A DNA stretch of 64,000 nt from Mycolicibacterium sp. CBMA 226 (GCF_009729075.1 NZ_VTGY01000011.1:310001-374000); one strand, 5' to 3'. Counted from the first letter of the stretch, positions 17,618-38,672 are shown. Notes: generated by a model from the sequence alone, not told the origin. A program made the numbers and translations.

Positions 17618-18982
17618 TCAGCTCGAACGGCGGTAGCCATAATAGTAATAACCATTGCCGTATCCCGAACGATCGCGTGGGGGCGTCATTGTGAGTACCG
17701 TGCCGAGCAAATTGGCGCCTACATTTCTAAGTGCATCCGCTGCGCCCTTGAGTTGATCTCGCTTCGTCTGACCGTATCGTCCAAGCAGGAGCGCACCATC
17801 TGAATTGGCAGCCAGTAGAGCGGCGTCCGTGACCGCGAGTAGCGGGCATGAATCCACGATCACATAGTCGAACTTGGTGCGGAGTTCCTCGAGTAGATTT
17901 CTAGCCGCGTGTGAAGCTAGTAATTCGCTGGGATTCGGGGGCGTTGCTCCCGCTGCCAGTACGGTAAGACCAGAGTATGTCGTCTCCTGCAAGGCATCTG
18001 AAAGAGATACAGCGCCACTGAGAACGGTGCTCAACCCTACTGCGCCGTCTAGGTTGAGATGCTTATGCGCGACCGACCGACGCATATCTCCGTCGATAAG
18101 AAGTACATTGTTGTCAACTTCGACTAACGCGAGAGCGATGTTAATTGCCGTTATCGACTTGCCGTCATTGGGTATGGAACTCGTGACCACTATTACTCGT
18201 GGTGGATTATCGACCGAAAGGAAGCTGAGATTGGTACGCAGCTTCCTGAATGATTCGGCGATTCGGGAATTGTCGTTACTGAACGAGATTGCTGGTGCAG
18301 CTCGTCGGGCTTTATCGACCGGGATTTCGCCAACAATCGCGGCTCCGGTGATGCTCGCGAGGTCCTCCGGCTTCTTTATGGTCTTGTCGAGAATATTCTG
18401 CAGTAGAGCGAACGCGATGCCGAGCAATATTCCGGCCACTAATCCCAATCCGAGGTTCTGCACCAAATTCGGCACCGTGGGAACGTTAGCGGCCACGGCG
18501 GGTTGCTCTATCACCACCCGGGTGTCGGGAAGGCTGCCATCTGCCGGGGTCTCGAGTTCTCGGACCATCTTGACGAACTGATCCGAAAGCGTATTCGCAA
18601 TATCACGGGCACGAACGGGGGACGGATCGAGGACATCGACGTCGATTAGAACGGTGCCTGTTTTCGACCTGGCGCTGATTTCCTTACGTAATGACTGCGT
18701 AGAAAGATCGAGGTGGAGGGCATCCACGGTACGTTGAGCAAGGGCCTCGCCCGTGAGCAGAATGGTATATGAACTGATCCTCTCCTGGGAAAGGAGATTG
18801 CCTTGGTAGGTGTCGGACAGCGAACTGCCCGCGTAGGTCGACACGAATAGCCGCGTCGAGGATTTGTAGAGAGGGGTCGTGGTCGCGGTAATAATGATTG
18901 CTGCCAGGACGGCCAGAACAATCGTTGCGCAGACCGTCATCCACCTCAGCCGCAATATCTTCAGAAGACTCTGCAGATCCAT
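17618..18982 (-). CDS. Polysaccharide co-polymerase / BY-type tyrosine kinase (Wzz-Wzc fusion)
   Basis: About 454 aa. Residues 1-190 form a Wzz domain: a first helix (TVCATIVLAVLAAIIITATT), the periplasmic-side segment YKSSTRLFVSTY, and a second helix (LGLGLVAGILLGIAFALL). The cytoplasmic kinase follows with Walker A VTSSIPNDGKS, Walker A' LLIDGDMRRS, and Walker B YVIVDSCPL, and PPNPSELLAS as in CpsD/CapB kinases. The C-terminus is a tyrosine cluster (YGNGYYYYGYRR), the autophosphorylation tail. These proteins set chain length and couple kinase cycling to Wzy polymerisation. The start at 18982 has GAGGAG eight bases upstream. No low-molecular-weight phosphatase gene is nearby, so dephosphorylation must come from elsewhere. 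A Wzy-dependent system is thus strongly indicated. Confidence 0.9.
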   Translation of the reverse strand: MDLQSLLKILRLRWMTVCATIVLAVLAAIIITATTTPLYKSSTRLFVSTYAGSSLSDTYQGNLLSQERISSYTILLTGEALAQRTVDALHLDLSTQSLRKEISARSKTGTVLIDVDVLDPSPVRARDIANTLSDQFVKMVRELETPADGSLPDTRVVIEQPAVAANVPTVPNLVQNLGLGLVAGILLGIAFALLQNILDKTIKKPEDLASITGAAIVGEIPVDKARRAAPAISFSNDNSRIAESFRKLRTNLSFLSVDNPPRVIVVTSSIPNDGKSITAINIALALVEVDNNVLLIDGDMRRSVAHKHLNLDGAVGLSTVLSGAVSLSDALQETTYSGLTVLAAGATPPNPSELLASHAARNLLEELRTKFDYVIVDSCPLLAVTDAALLAANSDGALLLGRYGQTKRDQLKGAADALRNVGANLLGTVLTMTPPRDRSGYGNGYYYYGYRRSS

Positions 18983-19125
18983 GCTGCGCACTCCTCGTCA
19001 TCGTCTGACCGTCTGCCTCGCACGGCGGCAGTTGCGCGTTGCGGTCAGCCTCCGTACGTGCCTCAACGCGTCGTTGTCAGTACCTAATGTATGTCACGGC
19101 GCCTGGCAAATTAGCGGAACCGTCA

Positions 19126-20979
19126 TTATTTCTGGGAACACGCGGGAACGTCGATGGTGGGTGCGGTTGCGGCGATTAGGGGCTGCGCTGGTACCTGGGC
19201 TGCGCCGGGAACTGTCGGCTCAGACAGGCGAAAGGTTAGCTCGCCCAATTGCCTTGGCGGAATCGCGACCTGTACTTCGAAGGTCGGATGCCCTCGGTCC
19301 GTCCCTGTGAATACGGGTATCTGCTGGCCGTTGGAGAACGCGCCGACCAATGCCGCGCCCTTGGTGGCAACAAGCCGAACGGACGTCAGCATGGAGCCGG
19401 TTGGCAACGTGATGGGGACATTTCGGTTGAGCTTCAGGCCAGCGAAGCCTGCCACGTAGTCGGGTAGCGGTGTATCCGGTACCACGCTTTGCAGCTTCAC
19501 GGTCACCGTGGTGTTGCGGGTGGCGCCTGCGCAGCCTTCAGCCTTGTAGGTGACGTCCTGCCTCAGGTAGTAATCAACTTTGTTGCCGGCGAGGTTGTTG
19601 ATAATTACTGCGGCGTATGGGGTCGCGTCGTCCGGAATTGTATGAGCAAGCGGCGTCTCCTCCAAGAGTTTTTGTTCTTCTGGAGAAGCGCTCCACATGG
19701 CAATCCGCCGCTCGCTGACCGCCTTACCCAGTGCGTCGAGCAGTCGGCGGGGCGATTCCACCGCGCCTGTCATCTTCTTGACGACAGCGTTTGCGATGAC
19801 CTGGAGATACTTCTTACGCGCGATCTGGTCCGTCGGAAAACGTAGGTACGCAGTCGATTCGGTCAGTTCGACGACGTTTCCTTGGCTGATGACTTCGCCA
19901 TCCTCCATGGTGATCGGACCAGTCGCTCCGAGTACGTAGCTCAGAGCGACTGGGTCCAGCGCTATCACGCCGTCGACTTCCTGACCGGATTGCTGCGCCC
20001 ACATAGAACGCCAGATCTGCGCCGTGTATGGAAAGTGTGAGCTCAGATTGCTATTACGCCAGTCGGTGCTGGGGTTCGTGTAGCCGTACTCCTGACTAAA
20101 CTCGGGCCCGAGGTCCAAGGGTTTGAAAGGCCCGGTCAGTTCGGTGTTGGGCCCCAACGCATTTACGGTTGGCACCCCGTTGTCGAAGTGAAGAATTCCG
20201 AAACCGCCGAGTATTCCACCGGTTCCTCTCGCTTCGGCGTTCGTTTGAAACCCCATAAAGTACGTTCGCGGTCCGTCGACGCCCATCAACGCTGGGGCAA
20301 GCTTCGCGGTGAGGGAGGCCGTTTGGAGTAGGTCGGACACTTTGTTTGTCTGTGCCTGGAGTTCGGAACGCGCGTCTCGAAGGGCTGACACGTAGGTCGG
20401 ATCGGAGATCGCGCTAGCGTCCTCTTCGAGACGCTTTGCATCCGTTGCGATCTTGACGAGGCCTGGCGCCTTCTCGCGGAGGGTTTGAACGTCGACGTGC
20501 GAGCCCTTGATCAGATGGGTGGGGGAGAGTGCCGTGCCCAACTCTGCCGCTGGCTTCAATACGTCCGACGTCAGTCCCAGAATCACTTGCGTTATTTGTT
20601 GGGCGGACCTGAATGGTCTTCCCAGCCACGGAACATGTGCTGCGGCCGTCCACGGTACTGACCGCACGGCGTCGTTCGCGTTCTTGGCGTCTGCTTCTGC
20701 GGACGAAGCAAATCGAACTGCGGCTTCAACATCGCCAGTCGTGAGCGCTTCCTTTGCGTGCTGTGCTTCGGCTCGGGCTCGCTCCAGGTCGGACTTGGCA
20801 GAGTGGCCGTCGACTCCCAGCCAGCACACGAATCCGACGGCGGCAAGGAGTACGGCTAGCGCGATGAGGCGAAAACGACGACCACGCCACGCCCTTCGTA
20901 AACGCGTGGTGAAGCCGTCAGATTCGTTGGTGTCGTCAGCCGCTTCGTCCGCCGACGCGGGTTGAGAATGCTCGCTCAC
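19126..20979 (-). CDS. DUF4012 domain membrane protein
   Basis: 617 aa. A cytoplasmic basic N-terminus (about 40 residues) precedes one membrane helix (RLIALAVLLAAVGFVCWLGV) and a large extracytoplasmic region. The start of that region is helical and Ala/Lys/Glu-rich (ERARAEAQHAKEAL, ASSAEADAKNA), followed by YFMGFQTNAEARGTGGILGGFGIL, the core DUF4012 motif. From memory, DUF4012 proteins lie in actinobacterial exopolysaccharide loci, next to Wzc-like and glycosyltransferase genes; their activity is unknown. A LytR/Psr-like ligase role has been suggested to me only by context, not by sequence. It starts with GTG at 20979 and is followed by a 134-bp gap before the kinase, which may hold a promoter. 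Confidence 0.85.
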   Translation of the reverse strand: MSEHSQPASADEAADDTNESDGFTTRLRRAWRGRRFRLIALAVLLAAVGFVCWLGVDGHSAKSDLERARAEAQHAKEALTTGDVEAAVRFASSAEADAKNANDAVRSVPWTAAAHVPWLGRPFRSAQQITQVILGLTSDVLKPAAELGTALSPTHLIKGSHVDVQTLREKAPGLVKIATDAKRLEEDASAISDPTYVSALRDARSELQAQTNKVSDLLQTASLTAKLAPALMGVDGPRTYFMGFQTNAEARGTGGILGGFGILHFDNGVPTVNALGPNTELTGPFKPLDLGPEFSQEYGYTNPSTDWRNSNLSSHFPYTAQIWRSMWAQQSGQEVDGVIALDPVALSYVLGATGPITMEDGEVISQGNVVELTESTAYLRFPTDQIARKKYLQVIANAVVKKMTGAVESPRRLLDALGKAVSERRIAMWSASPEEQKLLEETPLAHTIPDDATPYAAVIINNLAGNKVDYYLRQDVTYKAEGCAGATRNTTVTVKLQSVVPDTPLPDYVAGFAGLKLNRNVPITLPTGSMLTSVRLVATKGAALVGAFSNGQQIPVFTGTDRGHPTFEVQVAIPPRQLGELTFRLSEPTVPGAAQVPAQPLIAATAPTIDVPACSQK

Positions 20980-21046
20980 TCAGAAACGTTCCGCATTTGA
21001 GCTACGCAGCACTTGCTGCATCAACAGAACGAGTCGCCCGCGCGAA

Positions 21047-21472
21047 CTAGCAGCCCCGCGTCAGTGAGACTGTGATGGTGCCGTACGGCCCGATCTTTGC
21101 GCCCGCGCCTAGGAAGCACACTGAGAAATTGATGTTTGCCGTGAGCTGCTTGTAAATTGGCTGAAGAAAGGCCGGAACGAGCGTCAGCGGGGTGAACGTG
21201 CCGACCAGGATCGGCGCACCGGGGCTTGGGTTCGATCCGGGCCCAAACCACCACCAGGGATCGTTCTGCCACCACGTGGCGTCCGCCAGGAAGTGTGGCG
21301 CCTGGGCGACGTTATCCAGAACGTGGGTGATCGGCGCGAGAGGAGCCGGCGCCGAGATATCCGCTTGCGCCATCGCGGGAGTCAGGACCGCTGCTCCGGC
21401 GACTGCACAGGCGGCCGCTCCGGCCTTCAACTTGGCTTTGGTGTCCGAAACGTGCATCGCGAGAACAGACAT
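21047..21472 (-). CDS. Secreted mycobacterial protein of unknown function
   Basis: About 141 aa. The signal peptide is AGAAACAVAGAAVLTPAMAQA with cleavage predicted before DISAP. The mature part is rich in Pro, Trp and Gly (ATWWQNDPWWWFGPGSNPSPG) and has only two cysteines. I chose ATG 21472 because GGAAGG lies eight bases upstream; starting at 21505 would give a long basic leader. No family is recognised; small secreted proteins of this style are common in mycobacteria. It is the first leftward gene after the PKS terminator, 67 bp ahead of the DUF4012 gene, and could be co-transcribed with it or independent. Confidence 0.65.
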   Translation of the reverse strand: MSVLAMHVSDTKAKLKAGAAACAVAGAAVLTPAMAQADISAPAPLAPITHVLDNVAQAPHFLADATWWQNDPWWWFGPGSNPSPGAPILVGTFTPLTLVPAFLQPIYKQLTANINFSVCFLGAGAKIGPYGTITVSLTRGC

Positions 21473-21603
21473 TGCCCGAGCCTTCCGCCGATGATTTCGA
21501 TCCATATAGGAGCCTGACAGAACTGCCGGTTTCCGTCAATAACTAATTGACGGAAGTGTGGAGTATTTTTCGGCTGGTACATGGGCTGGCCGCCCGGCGA
21601 GAG

Positions 21604-21641
21604 GGGTGTGTACGCGACCGAGAGGGACCGCGTACACACCC
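21604..21641 (-). terminator. Strong hairpin after the PKS gene
   Basis: GGGTGTGTACGCG (21604-21616) and CGCGTACACACCC (21629-21641) form a perfect 13-bp stem with a 12-base loop, about 10 bases past the PKS stop. It should terminate the 11-kb transcript and separate the lipid locus from the polysaccharide genes. No U tract, as usual in actinobacteria. Confidence 0.75.
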
Positions 21642-21651
21642 GCCACACCCG

Positions 21652-32721
<11,070 letters not shown>

Positions 32722-33065
32722 GAAAAAGTTGTCCTCCCGCGTTTGCCGGTGATGTCCGATCCCACGCAGGAGACCGTGCTCAGCGCCAGAATTTATGTTG
32801 CGAACGGCCGGCCCTGTCGAATGGTCAGCAGATCTCCTGAACGGCCACCGCCAGTTGATCTTCCGAACGGCCACGGCCAGCTCATCGTCTGCGGGCCAGT
32901 ATTACATGTAGGTTGCTGAAGCACGAGGATTAACCGCAGCCGTGATGGTCGGTCGTCGAGGACCGCCCCACCAGGCGTAACGGTGTCCGCAGAGGTTGCC
33001 GGGGTATGTTGATGGCGCCAACAGCGTTGCCGGACCATTCGCGTCCACACCTGGGAGGAAAGTAA
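32722..33065. promoter_or_regulatory. Divergent promoter region between pks and papA3
   Basis: 344 bp between the start of the leftward PKS and the rightward acyltransferase. Both genes must be initiated from here. It contains three GAACGGCC octamers (32802, 32839, 32865), two of them within a 22-bp tandem repeat. No regulator gene is next to it. No -10/-35 could be called with confidence. Confidence 0.6.
32839..32886. repeat. Tandem 22-bp repeat in the pks-papA3 promoter region
   Basis: Units 32839-32860 and 32865-32886 match at 19 of 22 positions and are 26 bp apart start to start. Both begin GAACGGCCAC. A third GAACGGCC occurs at 32802. Repeats in a divergent promoter often bind a dimeric regulator, but no known motif is matched. 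Confidence 0.6.
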
Positions 33066-34505
33066 TTGCGCATCGGGAAGATCACGATCGGAAAGATCGA
33101 TGATTGGACGCCGATCCCAGGAGTCCTGACCTCTTGGCACCCCACCGAAGCGGCTCGTGAAGTAGCCCGGCAGGCGCCTGTGAGTCCGGTTCCGGTCAGC
33201 TACATGCAGGGCCAGCACATCCGGGGTGTCGTCGAGCGCACCGGCTCGGGCCTCGAGTACTCCCGCCAGATCATCGCGACGTGCGAAGTACCTGGTCAGT
33301 GCGATATCGCGGCCATGAACGAAGCACTCAACTCCTACCTGCGCAGGCATGACACCTACCGCAGCTGGTTCGAGTACACCGCTGACGGGGCGAGCGGAGC
33401 GACGGGAAATGGCACCGCCGACATCATTCGACGTACCATCACCGACCCCGACGACCTCGAATTCGAACCCGTCAACCACGGCGAGCTGGCGGTAGAAGAC
33501 GTCCGCAAACATCTGGTGGATATCCCCACGCCGCTGGAGTGGGGCTGCTTCTCCTTCGGCATCGTGCAGAGCGCGGACAGCTTCAACTTCTACGCGGCCA
33601 TCGATCACGTCCACGGGGATGCGGCGCTCATCGGCATCACCATGCTGGAGGCTCATGGCCGGTACACAGCATTGACAACAGGCGGCTCAGCGTTTGCTCT
33701 GCCCGACGCCGGCAGCTTCGACGAATGGTGCGTCCAGGAGCACGAGCGCACCTCGGCGCTGACCGTCGATTCGCCCGAGGTTCAGGCCTGGATCGAGTTT
33801 GCTGAGAACAACAACAACAGCATGCCGGAGTTCCCGTTGCCGCTGGGGAACGCGATGGAGCCGTCGGTCGGCGACATGGTCGGCGAATCGCTCCTGGACC
33901 CGGATCAGACGGCGCGGTTCGAGGCCGCCTGTGAGGCGGCCGGCGCCCGCTTCGTCGGTGGGCTGTTCGCATGCATGGCCCAGGTCGAACACGAACTGAC
34001 CGGTGCCGCAACCTATTACGGCCTCACGCCGCGGGACACCCGACGCACGTCGGACAACTTCATGACGCAGGGCTGGTTCACCGGCCTCGTGCCCATCACC
34101 GTGCCGATCGCCGCGGCGACCTTCAACGAGGCCGCCTGGGCGGCGCAGGAGTCATTCGACGGCAACCTCAACATGGCGCGCGTGCCGTATTACCGCGTCC
34201 TGGAACTCGCACCGTGGCTGGACTGGCCGCGGCCCAACTTCCCGGTGTCGAATTTCCTGCACGGCGGCGCCGCGCCACTCAACACCATCCTCGCGGCCAC
34301 CGAGATGGGGTACGCCAACAACATCGGCATCTACTCCGACGGCCGCTACTCGTACCAGCTGACCATCTACGTCTTCCGCTACGAAGGCGGCACGGTCATG
34401 GAAGTCATGTATCCCGACAACCCCATCGCGAAGAAGTCCGTGACCCGGTACCTGGAAGCGATGAAATCGGTCTGCGCGCGGATCGCCGACGGCGGGAACT
34501 GGTGA
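33066..34505 (+). CDS. papA3: Polyketide-associated acyltransferase PapA3-like
   Basis: 479 aa. The protein has the condensation-domain fold of Pap enzymes, with the catalytic HxxxD motif in AAIDHVHGDAALIGI (His near residue 178) and a C-terminal WxxPNFPVSNFLHGGAAPLN segment typical of PapA1-3. PapA enzymes transfer an acyl group, here probably from acyl-CoA or the PKS, to trehalose; in the TPP pathway PapA3 forms the diacyltrehalose precursor. The TTG start at 33066 is preceded by GGGAGGAAAG. It is followed by mmpL10 after 31 bp and then the PE-PPE gene by a 4-bp overlap, forming an operon opposite to the PKS. Confidence 0.9.
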   Translation: MRIGKITIGKIDDWTPIPGVLTSWHPTEAAREVARQAPVSPVPVSYMQGQHIRGVVERTGSGLEYSRQIIATCEVPGQCDIAAMNEALNSYLRRHDTYRSWFEYTADGASGATGNGTADIIRRTITDPDDLEFEPVNHGELAVEDVRKHLVDIPTPLEWGCFSFGIVQSADSFNFYAAIDHVHGDAALIGITMLEAHGRYTALTTGGSAFALPDAGSFDEWCVQEHERTSALTVDSPEVQAWIEFAENNNNSMPEFPLPLGNAMEPSVGDMVGESLLDPDQTARFEAACEAAGARFVGGLFACMAQVEHELTGAATYYGLTPRDTRRTSDNFMTQGWFTGLVPITVPIAAATFNEAAWAAQESFDGNLNMARVPYYRVLELAPWLDWPRPNFPVSNFLHGGAAPLNTILAATEMGYANNIGIYSDGRYSYQLTIYVFRYEGGTVMEVMYPDNPIAKKSVTRYLEAMKSVCARIADGGNW

Positions 34506-34536
34506 CCCGTCGGGCGGGCTCGACAAGGGGCCTCAG

Positions 34537-37512
34537 TTGCGACGGCTAGCCGATTTGGTGGTGCGGTGGCCTTGGGTGGTGATCGGCATGTGGATCACGC
34601 TTGCCGTGGCCCTGCCCCTGGCTGTGCCGAGCCTGAACGACATGGCGCAGAAGCATCCGCTGGCGATGCTTCCCGCCGATTCCCCGTCGAGCGTCGCTGC
34701 CCGGCACATGACCGAGGCGTTCAAGGAACCCGGCACTGACGACCTGCTGCTGGTGGTTCTCATCAACGACCGCGGGCTCGAGCGGGCCGACGAAGCCACG
34801 TACCGCAAGTTGGTGGACGCCCTGCGCGACGACCCGCACGACGTCGTCATGCTGCAGGACTTCATCAGCACCCCACCGCTGCGGAACTTCCTGACGAGCA
34901 AGGACAAGAAGGCCTGGGTGTTGCCGGTCGGTCTGGCCGGTGCGCTGGGCACGCCGCAGTCGTACGCCGCCTACAACCGTGTCGCGGACATCGTCAAACA
35001 CAGCACCGCCGGCAGCCCGCTGCAGATTCACCTCGCCGGGCCGGCCGCCACCGTCGCCGACCTCACCGTCGCGGGTGAGAAGGACCGGATGCCCATCGAG
35101 ATCGCCATCGCGGTCCTGGTGCTGCTCGTCCTGCTGGTCGTCTACCGCAACCCCGTCACCATGTTGCTGCCGCTGGCCGGCATCGGCATGTCCCTGGTGA
35201 TCGCGCAGGCCCTGGTTGCCGGGCTGTCCCAGCTGACCGGCCTCGGGGTCTCGAACCAGGCCATCATTCTGCTGAGCGCCATGATCTTCGGCGCGGGCAC
35301 CGATTACGCGGTGTTCCTGATCAGCCGCTACCACGACTATGTGCGGCAGGGCTCCGACTCGAACGACGCCGTCCACCAGGCGCTGGCGTCGGTCGGCAAG
35401 GTCATCACCGCCTCGGCAGCCACCGTCGGCGTCACGTTCCTCGGCATCAGCTTCGCGAAGATGGGCGTGTTCTCCACCGTCGGTGTGTCGTCGGCGATCG
35501 GCATCTTGGTGGCCTTCCTCGCCGCGGTGACGCTGCTGCCCGCCATCCTGACGCTCGTCGGCCCGCGCGGCTGGATCAAGCCGCGCAACGAGCTCACCGC
35601 ACAGCTGTGGCGCCGGTCCGGCGCCCGCATCGTCCGCCGGCCGCGACTGCACCTGGTGGCCAGCCTGCTGGTGCTGATCCTGCTGGCCAGCGCCGCGACC
35701 TTCGCGAAGTTCAACTACGACGACCGCAAGGCTGTCGCGGCATCGGCACCGAGCTCCATCGGGTACGCCGCGCTGGAGAACCACTTCAACATCAACCAGT
35801 CCGTGCCGTCCTACGTCCTGGTCCAGTCGCCGCGTGACCTGCGCTCCCCACAGGCGCTCGCCGATCTGGAGCAGATGGCGTCGCGCATCGGCCAATTGCC
35901 GGACGTCGCCCTGGTCAGCGGCATCACGCGTCCGCTGGGTGAAGTGCCGCCGGAGTTCCGGGCCACCTTCCAGGCGGGTCTGGTCGGTGACCGGCTGACC
36001 GAGGGCGCCGGCATGATCGGCGAGCGCACCAACGACATCAACCGACTGGCCAAGGGCGCCGACACCCTGGCGACCAACCTCGCCGACGTGCGCGGCCAGG
36101 TCACCCAGATCGCCGGCAGCCTCCAGACGACGCTGGACGCCTTCACCGCGATGCGGAGCCAGTACGGCGGCGACAAGCTCGTGCAGAACGTCGAAACCGC
36201 GGCCAAGCTCGTCAACAGCGTCAGCAAGCTCGGCAACACGCTGGGGCTGAATTACACGGCGGCCAAAGACATGTTCGGCTGGGTGGGCCCGGTACTCGCC
36301 GCCCTGCAGAACAACGCGGTGTGCGACCTCGACCTGTCCTGCGCCGAAACCCGCGGCCACTTCCAGCGCCTCGAAGAAGCGCGCCAGGACGGCACCATCG
36401 ACGAGATCAACAAGCTCGCCGGGCAGTTGCAGTCCATGCAGGACCGGCAGACGCTCAACGCGTCGGTCCAGCAACTCCAGGGCGCGATGACGAACCTGAC
36501 CAAGGTCATGCGCAGCATGGGGATGGACAGCCCCGCCGGCGCGCAGGCCAACCTGACCAAGCTCCGCCAGGGCGCCGATCGGTCCGCGACCGGGAGCCGG
36601 GAGGTCGCTAACGGCGTCGACGAGGTCGTCGAACAGATCAAGCTGATGCGCTCGGGCCTGGACCAGGCTGGGGCATTCCTGCTGTCGATGAAGCAGAACG
36701 CGGGCGGCCCGACCCAGGCGGGCTTCAACATCCCGCCCGAGGTGCTGCAGCTCGAGGCCTTCAAGTCGGCGTCCAAGATGTTCATCTCGCCCGACGGACA
36801 CTCGGTGCGCTACCTGGTCCTCACCAAGCTCGACCCGTTCAGCGCCGCCGCGATGGATCAGGTCAACACCATCCGCGACACCGCCCGCGGCGCCCAGCCG
36901 AACACGTCGCTGTCGGACGCGACGGTGTCGATGGGCGGATATCCGGTGGCGCTCAAGGACACTCGCGACTACTACCAGAACGACATCCGGTTCATCATCA
37001 TCGTCACCGTCGCCGTGGTGCTGCTGATCCTGATGCTGTTGCTGCGCTCGCTCATCGCGCCGCTGTATCTGGTTGGCTCCGTGGTGCTTTCGTACTTCGC
37101 CGCCCTCGGCATCGGGGTCGTGGTGTTCCAGTATCTGTTCCACCAGCCGTTGCACTGGACCGTCCCGCCACTGGCTTTCGTGGTGCTGGTCGCGGTGGGC
37201 GCCGACTACAACATGTTGTTCGTCTCGCGAATGCGTGACGAATCACCACATGGCATGCGGTACGGCATCATTCGCACGCTGTCGTCGACCGGTGGGGTGA
37301 TCACCGCGGCCGGCCTGATCTTCGCGGCCTCGATGTGGGGTCTGCTGTTCTCCAGCATCGGGACGGTGATCCAGGGCGGCTTCGTCATCGGCGCCGGCAT
37401 CCTGCTGGACACTTTCCTGGTGCGGACCATCACCGTGCCCGCCATGGCCACCCTCGTCGGAGATGCGAACTGGTGGCCGTCACGACCGAAACCGCAAGGG
37501 AGCCAAGCATGA
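34537..37512 (+). CDS. mmpL10: RND-family lipid transporter MmpL10-like
   Basis: 991 aa. Two MMPL repeats flank two extracytoplasmic loops. The first membrane domain has [21 protein letters not shown] and the second [17 protein letters not shown], carrying the paired Asp-Tyr residues used for proton coupling in MmpL proteins. The long hydrophilic central region (about residues 380-740) includes helical segments with coiled-coil character ([15 protein letters not shown]). It should export the trehalose precursor lipid across the cytoplasmic membrane. The TTG start has AAGGGG upstream. In the TPP pathway, MmpL10 carries diacyltrehalose for final acylation outside. The overlap with the PE-PPE gene fits that sequence. 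Confidence 0.92.
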   Translation: MRRLADLVVRWPWVVIGMWITLAVALPLAVPSLNDMAQKHPLAMLPADSPSSVAARHMTEAFKEPGTDDLLLVVLINDRGLERADEATYRKLVDALRDDPHDVVMLQDFISTPPLRNFLTSKDKKAWVLPVGLAGALGTPQSYAAYNRVADIVKHSTAGSPLQIHLAGPAATVADLTVAGEKDRMPIEIAIAVLVLLVLLVVYRNPVTMLLPLAGIGMSLVIAQALVAGLSQLTGLGVSNQAIILLSAMIFGAGTDYAVFLISRYHDYVRQGSDSNDAVHQALASVGKVITASAATVGVTFLGISFAKMGVFSTVGVSSAIGILVAFLAAVTLLPAILTLVGPRGWIKPRNELTAQLWRRSGARIVRRPRLHLVASLLVLILLASAATFAKFNYDDRKAVAASAPSSIGYAALENHFNINQSVPSYVLVQSPRDLRSPQALADLEQMASRIGQLPDVALVSGITRPLGEVPPEFRATFQAGLVGDRLTEGAGMIGERTNDINRLAKGADTLATNLADVRGQVTQIAGSLQTTLDAFTAMRSQYGGDKLVQNVETAAKLVNSVSKLGNTLGLNYTAAKDMFGWVGPVLAALQNNAVCDLDLSCAETRGHFQRLEEARQDGTIDEINKLAGQLQSMQDRQTLNASVQQLQGAMTNLTKVMRSMGMDSPAGAQANLTKLRQGADRSATGSREVANGVDEVVEQIKLMRSGLDQAGAFLLSMKQNAGGPTQAGFNIPPEVLQLEAFKSASKMFISPDGHSVRYLVLTKLDPFSAAAMDQVNTIRDTARGAQPNTSLSDATVSMGGYPVALKDTRDYYQNDIRFIIIVTVAVVLLILMLLLRSLIAPLYLVGSVVLSYFAALGIGVVVFQYLFHQPLHWTVPPLAFVVLVAVGADYNMLFVSRMRDESPHGMRYGIIRTLSSTGGVITAAGLIFAASMWGLLFSSIGTVIQGGFVIGAGILLDTFLVRTITVPAMATLVGDANWWPSRPKPQGSQA

Positions 37513-38672
37513 ACAAGCTACTTGCCCGCTCGATGGCCATCGCGACCACGGTGTTGACGGTCGGCGCCGGCGGGCCTCTCGCGGACTGGATCGCGACGGC
37601 TGACGAGCCTTGGGCTGGTTCCGGGTCCGGCCCGGGCTCCGGTGACACGATCGTCCCGGCCATCCCGCCGATCGGCACGCCCGGCCGCGGCTACGCTCTG
37701 GGCGGAGCCCACGTCATGGGTATTCCGTACGACGAATACATCCGTCGCACCGGCGCCGACTGGTTCCCGGGTCTCAAGCGCGAGATCGTCGACTATCCCG
37801 CCGGCCAGGTGCAGGGCCACGTGCTCAGCTTCATCCCGGGCATCGAGGAACTACACCAGAAGATGCCCGAAATCGGGCTGAACGGCCCCAGCATCGGCGA
37901 GTCCGTCGACATCGGGCAGGACAACGTCGTCCGCCGAGTCCGTGACGGCGGCCCGGGCACCGTGATCGGTCTGTCCGAAGGCGCCATGGTTGTGCACGCC
38001 GTTCAGGACCGGCTGGCCTATGACCCGGCCGCGCCGGCGCCCAACGAGCTGTCGTTCGCGACCTACGGCGACCCTCTTGCGATCAACCCGTGGACCCAGA
38101 GCTTCCTGCGCCAGACCTACCCCGTCGGCAGCACAGTGCCCGCCCTCGACTTCCTGATGCCCCCGGTGGTCGACAGTCAGTACGACACTTACCAATTCAT
38201 CTCCGCGTACGACAGCATCGCCGACTGGCCCGACCGCCCGGACAATCTGATGGCGCTGGCGAACGCGGTCGTCGGCCTGGCCACCGGCCATACCGCGGTG
38301 GCGTTCACCAACCCGAAGAACGTGCCGCCGCAGAACGTCGTCAAGACCGTCAACTCCCGCGGCGCGACGACCACGACGTACATGATCCCCGAGCAGCACC
38401 TGCCGCTCGTCGTGCCGTTCAAGTACCTCGGGATGTCCGAAGCGGACATGAATCACCTTGACGCCGTGATGAAACCCATGGTGGATGCCGGATATTCGCG
38501 CAATGACGACCCGGCGACCGCACCGGTCACGGTTGATCCCGTCAACGGCTACGACCCCGCCGCCGCCACCGCCCCGGCGACGCAGGCCGCCTTCGGTGGT
38601 GCCGCCGACCCGGTCTCGCAGCTGATGTCGGGCATCAACTACGTGCTGAGTCACGGGCCGAGCTCTCATTAG
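37509..38672 (+). CDS. PE-PPE domain acyltransferase of the TPP locus
   Basis: 387 aa. An N-terminal hydrophobic segment ([20 protein letters not shown]) acts as signal or anchor. The mature region is a PE-PPE-type alpha/beta-hydrolase domain, with the nucleophile elbow [13 protein letters not shown] (Gly-x-Ser-x-Gly, Ser near residue 161) and [19 protein letters not shown] later. In TPP biosynthesis the PE protein (related to Chp2) moves fatty acyl groups onto diacyltrehalose outside the membrane; that is established for the homologous locus. The start ATG overlaps the mmpL10 stop (ATGA), so production is coupled to the exporter. It lacks an N-terminal PE motif domain, so the name refers only to the downstream hydrolase-like domain. 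Confidence 0.85.
   Translation: MNKLLARSMAIATTVLTVGAGGPLADWIATADEPWAGSGSGPGSGDTIVPAIPPIGTPGRGYALGGAHVMGIPYDEYIRRTGADWFPGLKREIVDYPAGQVQGHVLSFIPGIEELHQKMPEIGLNGPSIGESVDIGQDNVVRRVRDGGPGTVIGLSEGAMVVHAVQDRLAYDPAAPAPNELSFATYGDPLAINPWTQSFLRQTYPVGSTVPALDFLMPPVVDSQYDTYQFISAYDSIADWPDRPDNLMALANAVVGLATGHTAVAFTNPKNVPPQNVVKTVNSRGATTTTYMIPEQHLPLVVPFKYLGMSEADMNHLDAVMKPMVDAGYSRNDDPATAPVTVDPVNGYDPAAATAPATQAAFGGAADPVSQLMSGINYVLSHGPSSH

Noticed and set aside
34546..37155. 869-aa open frame on the minus strand inside mmpL10
   Set aside because: Antisense to MmpL10 and made of charged low-complexity sequence; a codon-position shadow.
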